Shown: piece after piece, positions 1 through 8,611 of the stretch | How the letters are laid out: every line of letters begins with the position of its first letter | Position numbering within the stretch: position 1 is the stretch's first letter | DNA from: Balneolaceae bacterium ANBcel3 | GTDB lineage: Bacteria > Bacteroidota > Rhodothermia > Balneolales > Natronogracilivirgulaceae | Direction: 5' to 3' | DNA length: 48,756 bases | NCBI GenBank assembly: GCA_030012235.1 | Contig: JASCXY010000004.1 | Coordinates: 1 to 48,756 of the forward strand | Made by a program: the position numbers and the translations under genes | Notes under the pieces: model-generated | The model's database searches: none | The model's input: the letters and a program-made list of their open reading frames with translations, nothing else | What the model was told of the DNA's origin: nothing

Positions 1-273
1 GTTTTCTCCCTCTGCCTTGAACCCGTTCTCGAACAACTTCACCATGCACTCCATTGCCGCTTCTTCATCCGGGCCATCAAGCTCTAATTCCAGCTCAGCC
101 CCTTGTTCAGCAGCCAGTGTCAATAACCCGAGAATACTTTTTCCGTTTATTCTGTATCCATACATATGGACATGAAACTCCGACTCGAACTGGGTTATTT
201 CCTGTACGATTATTGATGCTGGCCTGGCATGAATCCCTGCGGGATTATTAACGGTTACTTTCTTTTTAATCAT
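1..273 (-). CDS. HPr-family phosphocarrier protein, partial (3' end cut by window edge)
   Basis: Reading the minus strand from ATG at 273 gives 91 codons open to the first base, with no stop inside the window. The N-terminal half has the HPr active-site signature NPAGIHARPAS, with the phosphorylatable histidine at residue 15 and the Arg two residues later. GKSILGLLTLAAEQG around residues 46-60 matches the region holding the regulatory Ser-46 site. Family HPr proteins are about 85-90 residues, so almost the whole gene is visible and only the stop, or a short tail, is missing. HPr carries phosphate from PEP via enzyme I in the PTS, or acts as a regulator when Ser-phosphorylated by HPr kinase. 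No enzyme I or HprK gene is in view, so which role applies cannot be told. It is divergent from gatC. Confidence 0.9.
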   Translation of the reverse strand, partial: MIKKKVTVNNPAGIHARPASIIVQEITQFESEFHVHMYGYRINGKSILGLLTLAAEQGAELELELDGPDEEAAMECMVKLFENGFKAEGEN

Positions 274-331
274 TGCTTCTACTTACAAGTCTGAATTCCT
301 GTTTTCAGCTGCAATCCTGACACAAACCTGA

Positions 332-359
332 TTGCTATAATTATTTATTTATAACTTTG
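332..359 (+). promoter_or_regulatory. Candidate Bacteroidota-type promoter upstream of gatC
   Basis: TAACTTTG at 352-359 fits the TAnnTTTG -7 consensus of Bacteroidota housekeeping promoters. A TTG at 332-334 lies 17 bases before it and could be the -33 element. It would give a leader of roughly 80 bases before gatC at 447. Pattern match only; this spacing is slightly short for the class. Confidence 0.35.
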
Positions 360-446
360 ATTCCACGTCTCGTAACTTATATTTTACGTCTTTGAAAATA
401 CAGTGATATTAACGTTTCTTCCTATAAAATTTGACAATCGACAATT

Positions 447-734
447 ATGCCGGTCAATTTAAATGACGTTTACTACATGGCCAACCTGGCCCGGCTTCAG
501 CTTTCAGAAAACGAAGCCAAAGAACTGCTTAAGGATATGAATGATATTCTATCGTATATGGATCTCCTAAATCAAATAGACTCTACCGGTATCCCTCCTA
601 TGGAACATGTTACCGATACTACCGCGGGTTTCCGGCCGGATAAAGCTCATGATCCGCTAAGCCATGAACTTGCATTAAAAAATGCACCTGACGCCGATAC
701 CAATCATTTCCGGGTTCCTAAGGTGATAGATTAA
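447..734 (+). CDS. gatC: Asp-tRNA(Asn)/Glu-tRNA(Gln) amidotransferase subunit C
   Basis: The 95-residue product has the standard GatC layout: an N-terminal helical region (DVYYMANLARLQLSENEA) followed by a central MNDILSYMDLLNQID segment and a Pro-rich linker ending in a C-terminal FRVPKVID strand. GatC is the small scaffold of the GatCAB complex, which converts misacylated Glu-tRNA(Gln) and Asp-tRNA(Asn) to Gln-tRNA and Asn-tRNA in the cytoplasm. Length is normal (about 95-100). gatA and gatB are not adjacent, which is common outside Gram-positive bacteria. The ATG at 447 has no clear Shine-Dalgarno sequence and sits in an AT-rich leader. Confidence 0.93.
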   Translation: MPVNLNDVYYMANLARLQLSENEAKELLKDMNDILSYMDLLNQIDSTGIPPMEHVTDTTAGFRPDKAHDPLSHELALKNAPDADTNHFRVPKVID

Positions 735-881
735 ATCACATCACACTTTGCATGACATAAGCTATCCTAATACAAGGTCGCTAATTGATGCTAATTTCAT
801 ATTCTTTAAGCCGAACGCTTAGGACAATGTAACCATCACTGCCGGTCTATTGCAACTATTATCCTGCCAAATTTTTGAGCC

Positions 882-3485
882 ATGAAAAAAAAACGGCATC
901 CACATAGAAAAAAAAACGACCCCTCTTCTAAAAAAGTACAAAAAGACACTCCTTCGCTGATTCCGGATATATGGAATACCCTCTCTCCCAAGCATCAGCA
1001 CCTGATTCTCCTTGCCTTTCTTTTTCTGATTCCCGCCTTTATTTTCCCGGAAGTCTATTCTTTCAGCCAGCGTTTTGTGGCTCACGATATTCAGCAATTT
1101 ACCGCAACGGCTCAATCGGTGATTGAATATCGTGAAGAAACCGGTGATGATGCTTTATGGGCTACGAATATTTTTAGCGGCATGCCCTCTTTCACCGTTA
1201 TTAAAAACCACGCGTTTCAGCATATCGATTCTTTTTTACGTGCTTTGTTTCCTGCTTTTTTTATCCCCGCCATCCCATTGATGATTGCCGCCGGAGGAAT
1301 CTATTTCTTATTATGGCTTATGGGCTTCAAACCACTGCCATCTGCTCTGGCAGCCCTGGCTATTACGCTCTCAACCTATATTCCCATCATCGTTGGCGCA
1401 GGGCATAATTCTAAATTAATCGCCTGGTCTTTTATCCCCTGGGTCATTGCCGGTTATTGGATGACTTCAAGAAGCCCGTATCGACTTGCCGGACTTTTTG
1501 TATTTGCCATGGCCCTGAATTTTGCTCTGCGTGCAGAACACATTCAGGTCGTTTATTACTTCCTCGTGATGTTAGCCGTATGGTTTCTTTTCGACACCAT
1601 AGAGGCTTTACGTGAAAAAAAACAGGCCGAATGGGTAAAACGATTCGGACTCATGGTCGCCGCCGGCCTTATTGCCCTGGCAGCAAATACCCAACCATAC
1701 TGGAGTACCTACGAATATTCTTCTTACAGTATTCGCGGCGGTTCGGAACTTCGGGCAGAAACCGGAAATGGATCCGGAGGCCTGGATACCGATTACGCGT
1801 TTGCATGGTCTCAGGGTAGAGCTGAACTACTTACCCTGATTATCCCTGAAAGCTTTGGCGGTTCTTCCATGGATGGTGGGTACTGGGGACCAAAAACGTT
1901 TACCAGTGGTCCGCATTACCTCGGAGCTCTGGTTTTTTTATTGTTCATTATCGGCTTGATTCGAGCTCCCGGACGACTAAAGTATGTGTTTTTATCTGCG
2001 GGAACACTAACCCTGTTGTTTTCTCTCGGTAAAAACTTCTACAGCTTCAATATTCTGTTTTTTAATTACTTTCCTCTTTTCAACAAATTTCGTACTCCGG
2101 AAATGTGGCTCATCGTCACGGTCTTTTGTTTTGTCTTGATTGCCGCAATGGGAATGAAGTGGCTATACGACCAGTGGTCCGATCACTCTCTGACATTGAA
2201 ATCTCTTTATCTGCCATTAGGTATTACGCTCGGGACCGCACTGTTTTTTGCTCTGTTTATCGGCCATGTACTCACTTTTGAAAAAGACGGCGAAAGAGCT
2301 ATGATGAGTGAACAGCTGGCCCGCCAACATGACCTGGATCCCCGAAGCGAGCAGGTACAACAGGCCATAGGACAGTACATGAGCACCGAAATTATCCCGG
2401 AACGGCAACGTAAAGCCTCATCGGATAGTTTACGCTTTCTGTTACTGATCGCTGCCGGAAGCGGCCTTATTGTACTCGCGGCCACGCGCCGGCTCTCCAT
2501 GAATTACGCCCTGACCGGAATGTTAATCCTGACTGCCGTGGATCTCGTTCAGGTGGGAAAACGATATACAGACAAAAGCGGTCTGGTTTCGGCTGATATG
2601 TCCTATCAGAATGTTCTGGAGCAAAAAGTACGGCCCATGGATCGTTTTATCGAACAGCATATTTTTGAAGATCGCATCTGGCCCTGGCGATCCCTGCCCC
2701 TGGGAGACAGTCCTTTTAATAATGCGGTACCGGCATCGTTTGTTTATCCTTCTGTGGGAGGGTATTCCGGTGCAAAGCTTTCCCATTACCAGGACGTCAT
2801 AGACCATGCGTTTTATTCCGGCCGACATGGTATTAATCTGAATGTCCTCAACATGCTTAACACCCGTTATATTTCTTACCCTTCACCACTTGGCTTGCCC
2901 GGTTTCCGTGTCGTTTACCAGGAACAGGACGGTGTCGTTATGGAAAACCAAAACGCGCTCCCAAAAACATTTTTTGTGGATTCGCTGACGGTAAAAAATT
3001 CCATCAGAGAAACGGTAGAGGCACTGAATGACTTTGACCCGGCATCTACAGCTATTCTTATGCCCGATAGTACCACCCCGGAGATTGTCCCGACTGAAAA
3101 CAGATCCAGCCGTGTCACGGAATATGGCCCCAGACAAATCAACATCGAAATTGAAACCGACCAGCCTTCGTTTCTGGTCTTGAGTGAAATCTACTACCCG
3201 AAAGGGTGGTACGCTTTTCTGAATGAAGAAGAAACGGATATTATCAGAACCAATTATTTACTGAGGGGCGTATATGTCCCGGAAGGAAATCATGAACTGG
3301 TGTTTCGGTTTGATCCACGGTCTCACCTGTTAGGAAGCACCATTTCACGGACATTTAACCTGATTCTGTTACTTATTGGTGGTTTTGTACTTTTGGGATT
3401 CTATCAAAACCGGCACCAAACCGCCCAATCAGATAAAGATTCTGAAGCCAACTCTGACAAATCGGTTCCTCCTCAAAACGAATGA
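882..3485 (+). CDS. YfhO-family polytopic membrane protein
   Basis: The 867-residue protein begins with a very basic cytoplasmic tail (MKKKRHPHRKKND), followed by about a dozen hydrophobic segments over residues 45-560 and a last one near residue 835. A large loop of about 270 residues precedes that last helix and ends in a beta-rich segment (YYPKGWYAFLNEEETDI) typical of YfhO proteins. YfhO-family members are GT-C-like integral membrane proteins. In Gram-positive bacteria they glycosylate lipoteichoic acid, and in Bacteroidota they are frequent but mostly uncharacterised. The position just before a glycosyltransferase and a flippase supports a role in adding sugars to an envelope polymer; this is inference. 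The start ATG at 882 fits the basic N-terminus. Confidence 0.85.
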   Translation: MKKKRHPHRKKNDPSSKKVQKDTPSLIPDIWNTLSPKHQHLILLAFLFLIPAFIFPEVYSFSQRFVAHDIQQFTATAQSVIEYREETGDDALWATNIFSGMPSFTVIKNHAFQHIDSFLRALFPAFFIPAIPLMIAAGGIYFLLWLMGFKPLPSALAALAITLSTYIPIIVGAGHNSKLIAWSFIPWVIAGYWMTSRSPYRLAGLFVFAMALNFALRAEHIQVVYYFLVMLAVWFLFDTIEALREKKQAEWVKRFGLMVAAGLIALAANTQPYWSTYEYSSYSIRGGSELRAETGNGSGGLDTDYAFAWSQGRAELLTLIIPESFGGSSMDGGYWGPKTFTSGPHYLGALVFLLFIIGLIRAPGRLKYVFLSAGTLTLLFSLGKNFYSFNILFFNYFPLFNKFRTPEMWLIVTVFCFVLIAAMGMKWLYDQWSDHSLTLKSLYLPLGITLGTALFFALFIGHVLTFEKDGERAMMSEQLARQHDLDPRSEQVQQAIGQYMSTEIIPERQRKASSDSLRFLLLIAAGSGLIVLAATRRLSMNYALTGMLILTAVDLVQVGKRYTDKSGLVSADMSYQNVLEQKVRPMDRFIEQHIFEDRIWPWRSLPLGDSPFNNAVPASFVYPSVGGYSGAKLSHYQDVIDHAFYSGRHGINLNVLNMLNTRYISYPSPLGLPGFRVVYQEQDGVVMENQNALPKTFFVDSLTVKNSIRETVEALNDFDPASTAILMPDSTTPEIVPTENRSSRVTEYGPRQINIEIETDQPSFLVLSEIYYPKGWYAFLNEEETDIIRTNYLLRGVYVPEGNHELVFRFDPRSHLLGSTISRTFNLILLLIGGFVLLGFYQNRHQTAQSDKDSEANSDKSVPPQNE

Positions 3486-3578
3486 CTGTTCCGGCTTTCC
3501 GGCTTTTCTTGTATCTTCGGATTTCTGCCGTATTGTTTGAATTCGTTTTGAGAAAATATCCACTTACCGGTAAAGGTT

Positions 3579-4943
3579 TTGAAGTACCCTGCAATTGATC
3601 ATGATTCCGACCGTTCAACGGAGGCTGTACTTATAATAACCTACTACTGGCCCCCCAGCGGAGGCGCCGGCGTTCAGCGTTTTTTAAAATTTGTAAAATA
3701 CCTGCCGGATTGCGGGCTGAAGCCTGTCGTTCTTACGTGTGCCAACCCGTCTTATCCACTGCTGGACCCCTCATTGGAAGAGGATATTCCTGAAGGGACG
3801 GCGGTTTATTTGGCACGTACAGTGGAGCCTTTTTCTCTGTATAGCTCCCTTTCCGGAAAACCCCTCGATGTTATCGCCAGTCCTTCACGCTCTCTGGGTA
3901 CCAACCAATCCGGAGTTTCTCAAAAACTCATACAGTGGATTCGTGCCAATATTTTTATCCCCGATGCACGCGCAGGGTGGATTCCATTTGCCCGAAAAAA
4001 AGCCCTTGAGCTGATCCGACAGCATTCCATATCCTCTGTGATCACAACCGGACCGCCGCACTCCACACACTATATAGGAAAATATCTTAAAAAAAAGGCG
4101 GGGATTCGCTGGATTGCCGACTTCAGGGATCCATGGACGGACATTCATTATAATCAGGTGCTTCCCCGTACCTGCATTACCCGTTGGATCGATCGAAAAC
4201 TGGAAGCCTCGGTTCTGACAGCTGCGGATGAAATCACCGTCACGGCTCCGGGTACAGCACGCTATTTCAGTGAAAAAGTAGATCGATCTTACCATGTCAT
4301 AACCAATGGATTTGATCCGGATGACTTTGGTCCGCCTCCTGCTGCTGATAAAAAGGAGGCTTCGTTTGTGATTCGGCATATTGGCAGTATCATGGAAACC
4401 TCTTTTCCCACCAGCCTGATTAACGTTTTATCGGAGCCGGAATTTGATAAGTGCACGTTTGAATTCATTGGAGGTATCCACCCGGGACTCAAAGAAAAAG
4501 CGGCACAACCTGAGTTGAAAAAGGTGCTTCGCTTTACACCCTATCTCCCTCACAAAGAGGCCGTCAAAAAAATGCAGGAAGCCGATATCAATGTAGTCAT
4601 TGTTCACCAATCAACCGATAGCCGCATTCTTATCCCCGGAAAAGTATTTGATTATCTTAAAGCCGGGAAGCCTATTCTTGTATTGGGTCCCCCGGACGGA
4701 GATGCAGCCTCGATCGTCCATGAGTGTCGTGCCGGTAAAGCCTTTGATTACGAAGATATCAACGGAATCAGAAAGTGGCTTTTAGATTGCATCCAGGCAA
4801 AGAAAGACCGTGCTGTTTCTTCTCCGGATGTGCCCGCCGTCATGGAGTATGCCCGCCCTGCCCTGACCCGAAAACTGGCAGGGGTTCTTCTTGGTCCTTC
4901 GGGAGAAAAGAAACCTCCTGAGTCAGCTGCATATCAACCATAA
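3579..4943 (+). CDS. Glycosyltransferase, GT4-like (GT-B fold)
   Basis: The product has the N-terminal GT-B opening VLIITYYWPPSGGAGVQR with a glycine-rich loop around residues 15-30, and a C-terminal nucleotide-sugar region with IPGKVFDYLKAGKPILVLG near residue 355-375. That matches family 4 glycosyltransferases acting on polysaccharide or lipid-linked sugars in the cytoplasm. No in-frame ATG lies upstream of the conserved N-terminus. The TTG at 3579 gives an open frame of 454 codons and is the most likely start; the ATG at 3601 is in another frame. The stop may overlap the start of the next gene, suggesting coupled translation. Donor and acceptor sugars cannot be told from sequence. Confidence 0.85.
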   Translation: MKYPAIDHDSDRSTEAVLIITYYWPPSGGAGVQRFLKFVKYLPDCGLKPVVLTCANPSYPLLDPSLEEDIPEGTAVYLARTVEPFSLYSSLSGKPLDVIASPSRSLGTNQSGVSQKLIQWIRANIFIPDARAGWIPFARKKALELIRQHSISSVITTGPPHSTHYIGKYLKKKAGIRWIADFRDPWTDIHYNQVLPRTCITRWIDRKLEASVLTAADEITVTAPGTARYFSEKVDRSYHVITNGFDPDDFGPPPAADKKEASFVIRHIGSIMETSFPTSLINVLSEPEFDKCTFEFIGGIHPGLKEKAAQPELKKVLRFTPYLPHKEAVKKMQEADINVVIVHQSTDSRILIPGKVFDYLKAGKPILVLGPPDGDAASIVHECRAGKAFDYEDINGIRKWLLDCIQAKKDRAVSSPDVPAVMEYARPALTRKLAGVLLGPSGEKKPPESAAYQP

Positions 4944-6285
4944 TTTCACAGAATCGTTTACTTTGTTATTTCATCGTATACCCTCTTTTACCGGAAACCA
5001 GGAGTTTCGAAAGTATTTGTTTAATACTGCCTGGATGATCGGCGAAAAAGCCTTCACCATGGGTGTACTGCTGGTGGTAAGCATCTTTGTTGCGCGTCAT
5101 CTGGGAGCAGAGGGCTATGGAGTGCTCTCGTATGCGTTTTCTCTGGGAACTCTTTTTGCCATGGCCACCCATATGGGCTTGCACGGACTGGCCGTAAGAG
5201 AGCTTGTTCGACATCCAGACGACCAGAAGCTTCTTCTTGGCACCATGTTTTCTCTTAAATTTGCCGCCGGTGTACTGGCATTCCTTTTGTTTTTAACACT
5301 GGTTTTTTTGACAGAAACGCCTGGAAGCACTCCTTACTATACGCTCCTGATCTTGTCCGGGATTATTTTGTTAAAGCCCTTTGAAGTCTTCGATTTTTGG
5401 TTCCAGGCACGTGTAATCGCACGTTTTTCTTCTTTTTCGCGTATTATTGCCGGTCTGCTTTTTGCCGGAACCAGCTTTTTCCTGATTCTAAAGGACGCAC
5501 AGGTTCCTGCATTCGCCTCCGCTTATCTTATTCAGGCTGGTTTTACCGCTTTGTTGTTCAGCCTTTTCTTTGTGCTTAAATCGGGACATCCACCCCCGCT
5601 ACTTCACTTCCAAAAAGAAAAGGCAAAAAAGCTATTATCGGAAAGCTGGATGATTTTACTCGCGGCTGTATTTGCCATGGTCTACCTCAAAATAGATCAG
5701 GTCATGTTGAGATGGATGATCGGTTCAACAGAAGTGGGACTCTATTCGGTAGCTGTTCAATTATCCGAAGCCTGGTACTTTATCCCGTCCATGATTGCCG
5801 CTTCCATTTTTCCAAAACTGATTGAGCTTAAAAAAGATCAACCGGAACAATATCAAATACGGCTTCAGCAGCTGATCGACCTTCTCTTTTTGGCCGCATT
5901 GGGAGTTGCTGTTTTTATTTCATTGCTATCACGGCCTCTTATTGCTTTTCTCTATGGAGTAGAGTATGAGTCGTCTTCTCTTTTTCTTTCGATTCATATC
6001 TGGGCCGGCATCTTTATTTTCATGCGGGCCGCATTCAGTAAATGGATCCTTATCGAAAATGCCGTCATTTTTTCTATGATAACGCAAGGTCTTGGCGCTC
6101 TGTGCAACGTGCTTCTTAATCTGCTTTTAATCCCAGCTTTTGAAGGTACCGGTGCCGCACTGACCACGGTATTTTCCTACGCCATGGCATCTTACTTCGC
6201 CCTGCTTTTTCATTCTAAAACCCGGCCCATGTTCTGGATGATGACACGCGCTTTTACCGCACCTTTCCGTTTAAGAATGAGTTAA
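4891..6285 (+). CDS. Oligosaccharide flippase, Wzx / polysaccharide biosynthesis (MOP superfamily)
   Basis: The product has 12-14 predicted membrane helices and the family N-terminal motif WMIGEKAFTMGVLLVVS followed by VARHLGAEGYGVLSYA. Such proteins flip undecaprenyl-linked repeat units across the inner membrane. The open frame starts with TTG at 4891, inside the previous gene, giving 464 residues. A second TTG at 4963, just after the glycosyltransferase stop, would give 440 residues. The first ATG (5035) would cut into the first helix and is less likely. The start is therefore uncertain; the family assignment is not. It probably works with the glycosyltransferase and pyruvyltransferase of this block. 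Confidence 0.85.
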   Translation: MVLREKRNLLSQLHINHNFTESFTLLFHRIPSFTGNQEFRKYLFNTAWMIGEKAFTMGVLLVVSIFVARHLGAEGYGVLSYAFSLGTLFAMATHMGLHGLAVRELVRHPDDQKLLLGTMFSLKFAAGVLAFLLFLTLVFLTETPGSTPYYTLLILSGIILLKPFEVFDFWFQARVIARFSSFSRIIAGLLFAGTSFFLILKDAQVPAFASAYLIQAGFTALLFSLFFVLKSGHPPPLLHFQKEKAKKLLSESWMILLAAVFAMVYLKIDQVMLRWMIGSTEVGLYSVAVQLSEAWYFIPSMIAASIFPKLIELKKDQPEQYQIRLQQLIDLLFLAALGVAVFISLLSRPLIAFLYGVEYESSSLFLSIHIWAGIFIFMRAAFSKWILIENAVIFSMITQGLGALCNVLLNLLLIPAFEGTGAALTTVFSYAMASYFALLFHSKTRPMFWMMTRAFTAPFRLRMS

Positions 6286-6315
6286 TTTGGCGCAAAATCT
6301 TGCCCGATAAAATCG

Positions 6316-6344
6316 TTGACATATACATACATTGTAATTACATT
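6316..6344 (+). promoter_or_regulatory. mazEF promoter with overlapping palindromic operator
   Basis: A perfect TTGACA (6316-6321) is followed after 17 bases by TACATT (6339-6344), a reasonable sigma70-type -35/-10 pair. The 10-base perfect palindrome TGTAATTACA at 6333-6342 covers the -10 region. MazE-MazF complexes repress their own operon by binding palindromes in this position, so autorepression is likely. The TTGACA box is unlike the TAnnTTTG-type promoters expected of the host branch. Positional and pattern evidence only. Confidence 0.55.
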
Positions 6345-6375
6345 TAGGAATAACGATCCTAATCCTTTTCCCGAT

Positions 6376-6633
6376 ATGAAAACCAAGCTCATACGCATCG
6401 GTAACTCCAAAGGAGTTCGTATTCCCAAACCTCTCATCGAACAATCCGGGCTATCCGAAGAAATCGAACTCACTGTCAAAGACAATGAAATTGTGCTTAG
6501 GTCAGCAGATGGCCCCCGAAAAAATTGGGATCAGGCTTTCCAGAAAATGGCCGAAAAAGGTGATGATCAGCTCCTTGAGGGAGATTTTCCAGATGCTTCC
6601 AATGGATGGGATGAATCGGAGTGGACATGGTAA
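6376..6633 (+). CDS. mazE: Antitoxin MazE (AbrB/SpoVT-type DNA-binding)
   Basis: From ATG at 6376 the product is 85 residues. An upstream TTG in the same frame (6316) is the -35 box itself and would add 20 residues unlike any MazE, so it was rejected. The N-terminal half (KLIRIGNSKGVRIPKPLIEQSG) is the swapped-hairpin AbrB fold that binds the operator. The acidic C-terminus (GDFPDASNGWDESEWTW) is the disordered tail that wraps round and blocks MazF. The stop overlaps the start of mazF by a few bases, the standard arrangement for translational coupling of antitoxin and toxin. Confidence 0.9.
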   Translation: MKTKLIRIGNSKGVRIPKPLIEQSGLSEEIELTVKDNEIVLRSADGPRKNWDQAFQKMAEKGDDQLLEGDFPDASNGWDESEWTW

Positions 6634-6962
6634 GCCAATCAACCGTCAGGCGATTTGACGTTTTCCTTATTTCACTGGATCCGACAAAAGGCTCAGAAAT
6701 CAAAAATACTCGTCCCTGCCTGATCATCTCTCCTGATGAAATGAACCGGCACATCAAAACAGTGATCATCGCCCCAATAACATCCACATTAAAACCTTAT
6801 CCCACTCGCGTAACAACTACATTTCAAGGGAAACAGGGCCAAATTGTACTGGATCAAATTCGAACCGTAGATAAACGACGATTGGTTAAGAAGCTTGGAG
6901 TTATCAGCGACCCAGCTCAGTCAGAGGTTTTGAACACGCTACAAAGCATGTTTTCTATGTAA
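6627..6962 (+). CDS. mazF: Toxin MazF, endoribonuclease (PemK/CcdB fold)
   Basis: The ATG at 6627 overlaps the mazE stop, giving 111 residues; a GTG at 6621 would add two. The sequence follows the MazF pattern: RRFDVFLISLDPTKGSEIKNTRPCLIIS with the conserved Lys-x-x-x-Pro segment, then VIIAPITST, and GQIVLDQIRTVDKRRLVKKLG with the basic catalytic-face Arg residues. MazF proteins cleave mRNA or other RNA at short sequence motifs when MazE is degraded. The pair sits inside a polysaccharide block and has its own promoter, so it is probably a separate mobile module. The cleavage motif cannot be predicted here. Confidence 0.92.
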   Translation: MVSQSTVRRFDVFLISLDPTKGSEIKNTRPCLIISPDEMNRHIKTVIIAPITSTLKPYPTRVTTTFQGKQGQIVLDQIRTVDKRRLVKKLGVISDPAQSEVLNTLQSMFSM

Positions 6963-7150
6963 ATGTGCCAAATTAACAAGCGTTTCATGCTGTCCGGTGT
7001 TGATTTGGGAAGTATTGGCTACATTGATTTACCCGGCAGCATAAACGGGTGGCCGTACAAAAACGTAAGTTTTCGTCTTTTTTTGACTCTCCCAAAAACA
7101 GTACTTTAACGACACCTTTCAGTTCTTGTTTTGCAACCTTTGCTTTGAAT

Positions 7151-8584
7151 ATGAACCCGGATACCCCTCATAAACTTACGGATACGGTCATTAAACACGA
7201 CTTCTGCATAGGTTGCGGAGCGTGTACCTATGTTCAGCCTGAGGCATTTAAGCTGACAAAAGATTCGTTCGGAATGTTTAAAGCGCTCCCATTAGAAGAT
7301 CATCCGGAGGATGGTAAACCTGAACAGGTCTGTCCCTTTTCGGAAACTTCCATCAATGAACAGACCCTTGCTGAAGATCTTTTCCCCGAAGCCCATATTC
7401 AATTTAATGGCCTGGGCCGGTACATACGTGCCTGTGCCGGATATGTGGCAGAGGGCTCCTATCGCTCCAAAGGCAGCTCGGGAGGGATGGGAAAATGGCT
7501 TTTAAACCGGCTTTTGGAAGAAGGCCATGCAGACACCGCCATTCAGGTTCGTTCACATCCCAAAGATCACCGGCTGTTTTACTACGATTGCTTCAAAAAA
7601 GGAGATTCGGTACTGGATGGATCCACATCCGCCTATTACCCGGTCACCCTGGCGGACATTCTGACTCATGTAAGAGATACTCCCGGACGCTATGTAATTA
7701 CAGCATTGCCTTGTTTCAGTAAAGCTCTGCGCCTGCTATGCCGTCAGGATCCCATTCTAAACGAGCGTATTCGCTATGTCATCGGGATGGTCTGCGGCCA
7801 CCTGAAGTCTGAAGCATTTGCCGAGTGCCTGGCCTGGCAGCGTGATGTCCCCCCTTCCGAACTGGCTGGCATTGAATTCCGTGAACATATCCCTGGTGCA
7901 AAAGCCAATGACAAAGGAGTCATTGCCTATAAAAAAGACGGTACGTGTACAGATGTTATTTCCAGCCGTCAACTGATAGGGGGTAACTGGGGGCACGGCA
8001 TGTTTAAATACCCGGCTTGTGATGCCTGTGACGATACCGTTGCTGAAACAGCCGATATCACCATCGGAGATGCATGGCTTCCCCGATTCATGAATCAACC
8101 GGAAGGCACCAGTCTTGTTATAGTCCGCTCGGTATTTTTTGATAACCTCATCTCAGAGGGAATCAAAAATCAGCAACTGACACTTGAACCCCTGAAACAG
8201 GCAGAGGTAGCTGCGTCTCAGGATGCCGGTATCCGACATAAAAATGAAGGCCTCGCCTACCGGATGCATCTTTGGCAAGAGAAAGGTATGTGGCACCCTC
8301 CAAAGCGGGTGCATCCTCACGTTCCATCCAGCCGGAGAAAACGACACCTTTTTAAGCTTCGGCAAGAAATAACAGAAGCATCGCACCGTCTCTTTAGCGA
8401 GGCAAAAGCGAAAGGTGATTTCAACTATTTCCGGAAAGAGATGTCAGACCGGCTTGAGGCGTATCAGAACCTATACCTGCCTTTGTGGATGCGTATTGCA
8501 AAACGTATATTGATGCAGCTTGGACTATTTAATCTGGCCGTTCGTATTAAAGATGCCATAGCAAAGAAAAAAAGCCGCCGGTAA
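7151..8584 (+). CDS. Coenzyme F420 hydrogenase/dehydrogenase beta-subunit-like iron-sulfur protein
   Basis: The ATG at 7151 gives 477 residues; the open frame can be extended to a GTG at 7049, but those 34 residues look non-coding. The N-terminus holds a ferredoxin-like cysteine cluster (CIGCGACTY, then CPFSE near residue 60). It is followed by the FrhB/FdhB N-terminal domain (GSSGGMGKWLLNRLLEEG) and its C-terminal domain with CGHLKSEAF and ACDACDDTVAETADITIGDAW. These domains bind flavin and [4Fe-4S] clusters. In polysaccharide loci such proteins often stand next to pyruvyltransferases and are thought to act in sugar modification rather than in F420 metabolism. Here it lies 27 bases before exactly such a gene. 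The substrate is unknown. Confidence 0.82.
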   Translation: MNPDTPHKLTDTVIKHDFCIGCGACTYVQPEAFKLTKDSFGMFKALPLEDHPEDGKPEQVCPFSETSINEQTLAEDLFPEAHIQFNGLGRYIRACAGYVAEGSYRSKGSSGGMGKWLLNRLLEEGHADTAIQVRSHPKDHRLFYYDCFKKGDSVLDGSTSAYYPVTLADILTHVRDTPGRYVITALPCFSKALRLLCRQDPILNERIRYVIGMVCGHLKSEAFAECLAWQRDVPPSELAGIEFREHIPGAKANDKGVIAYKKDGTCTDVISSRQLIGGNWGHGMFKYPACDACDDTVAETADITIGDAWLPRFMNQPEGTSLVIVRSVFFDNLISEGIKNQQLTLEPLKQAEVAASQDAGIRHKNEGLAYRMHLWQEKGMWHPPKRVHPHVPSSRRKRHLFKLRQEITEASHRLFSEAKAKGDFNYFRKEMSDRLEAYQNLYLPLWMRIAKRILMQLGLFNLAVRIKDAIAKKKSRR

Positions 8585-8611
8585 TTCCCATATTTTACTA
8601 CAAGCATCTGC

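Noticed and set aside
819-1115. 98-codon minus-strand open frame over the start of the YfhO gene
   Set aside because: Antisense shadow of a basic, lysine-rich coding start; no domain and no promoter.
3601-3605. ATG near the glycosyltransferase start as its initiation codon
   Set aside because: It is out of frame with the conserved GT4 N-terminus; TTG at 3579 is the only candidate upstream of the motif.
7049-7150. N-terminal extension of the FrhB-like protein from GTG at 7049
   Set aside because: The added 34 residues precede the ferredoxin-like motif and have no counterpart in the family; ATG at 7151 is better placed.
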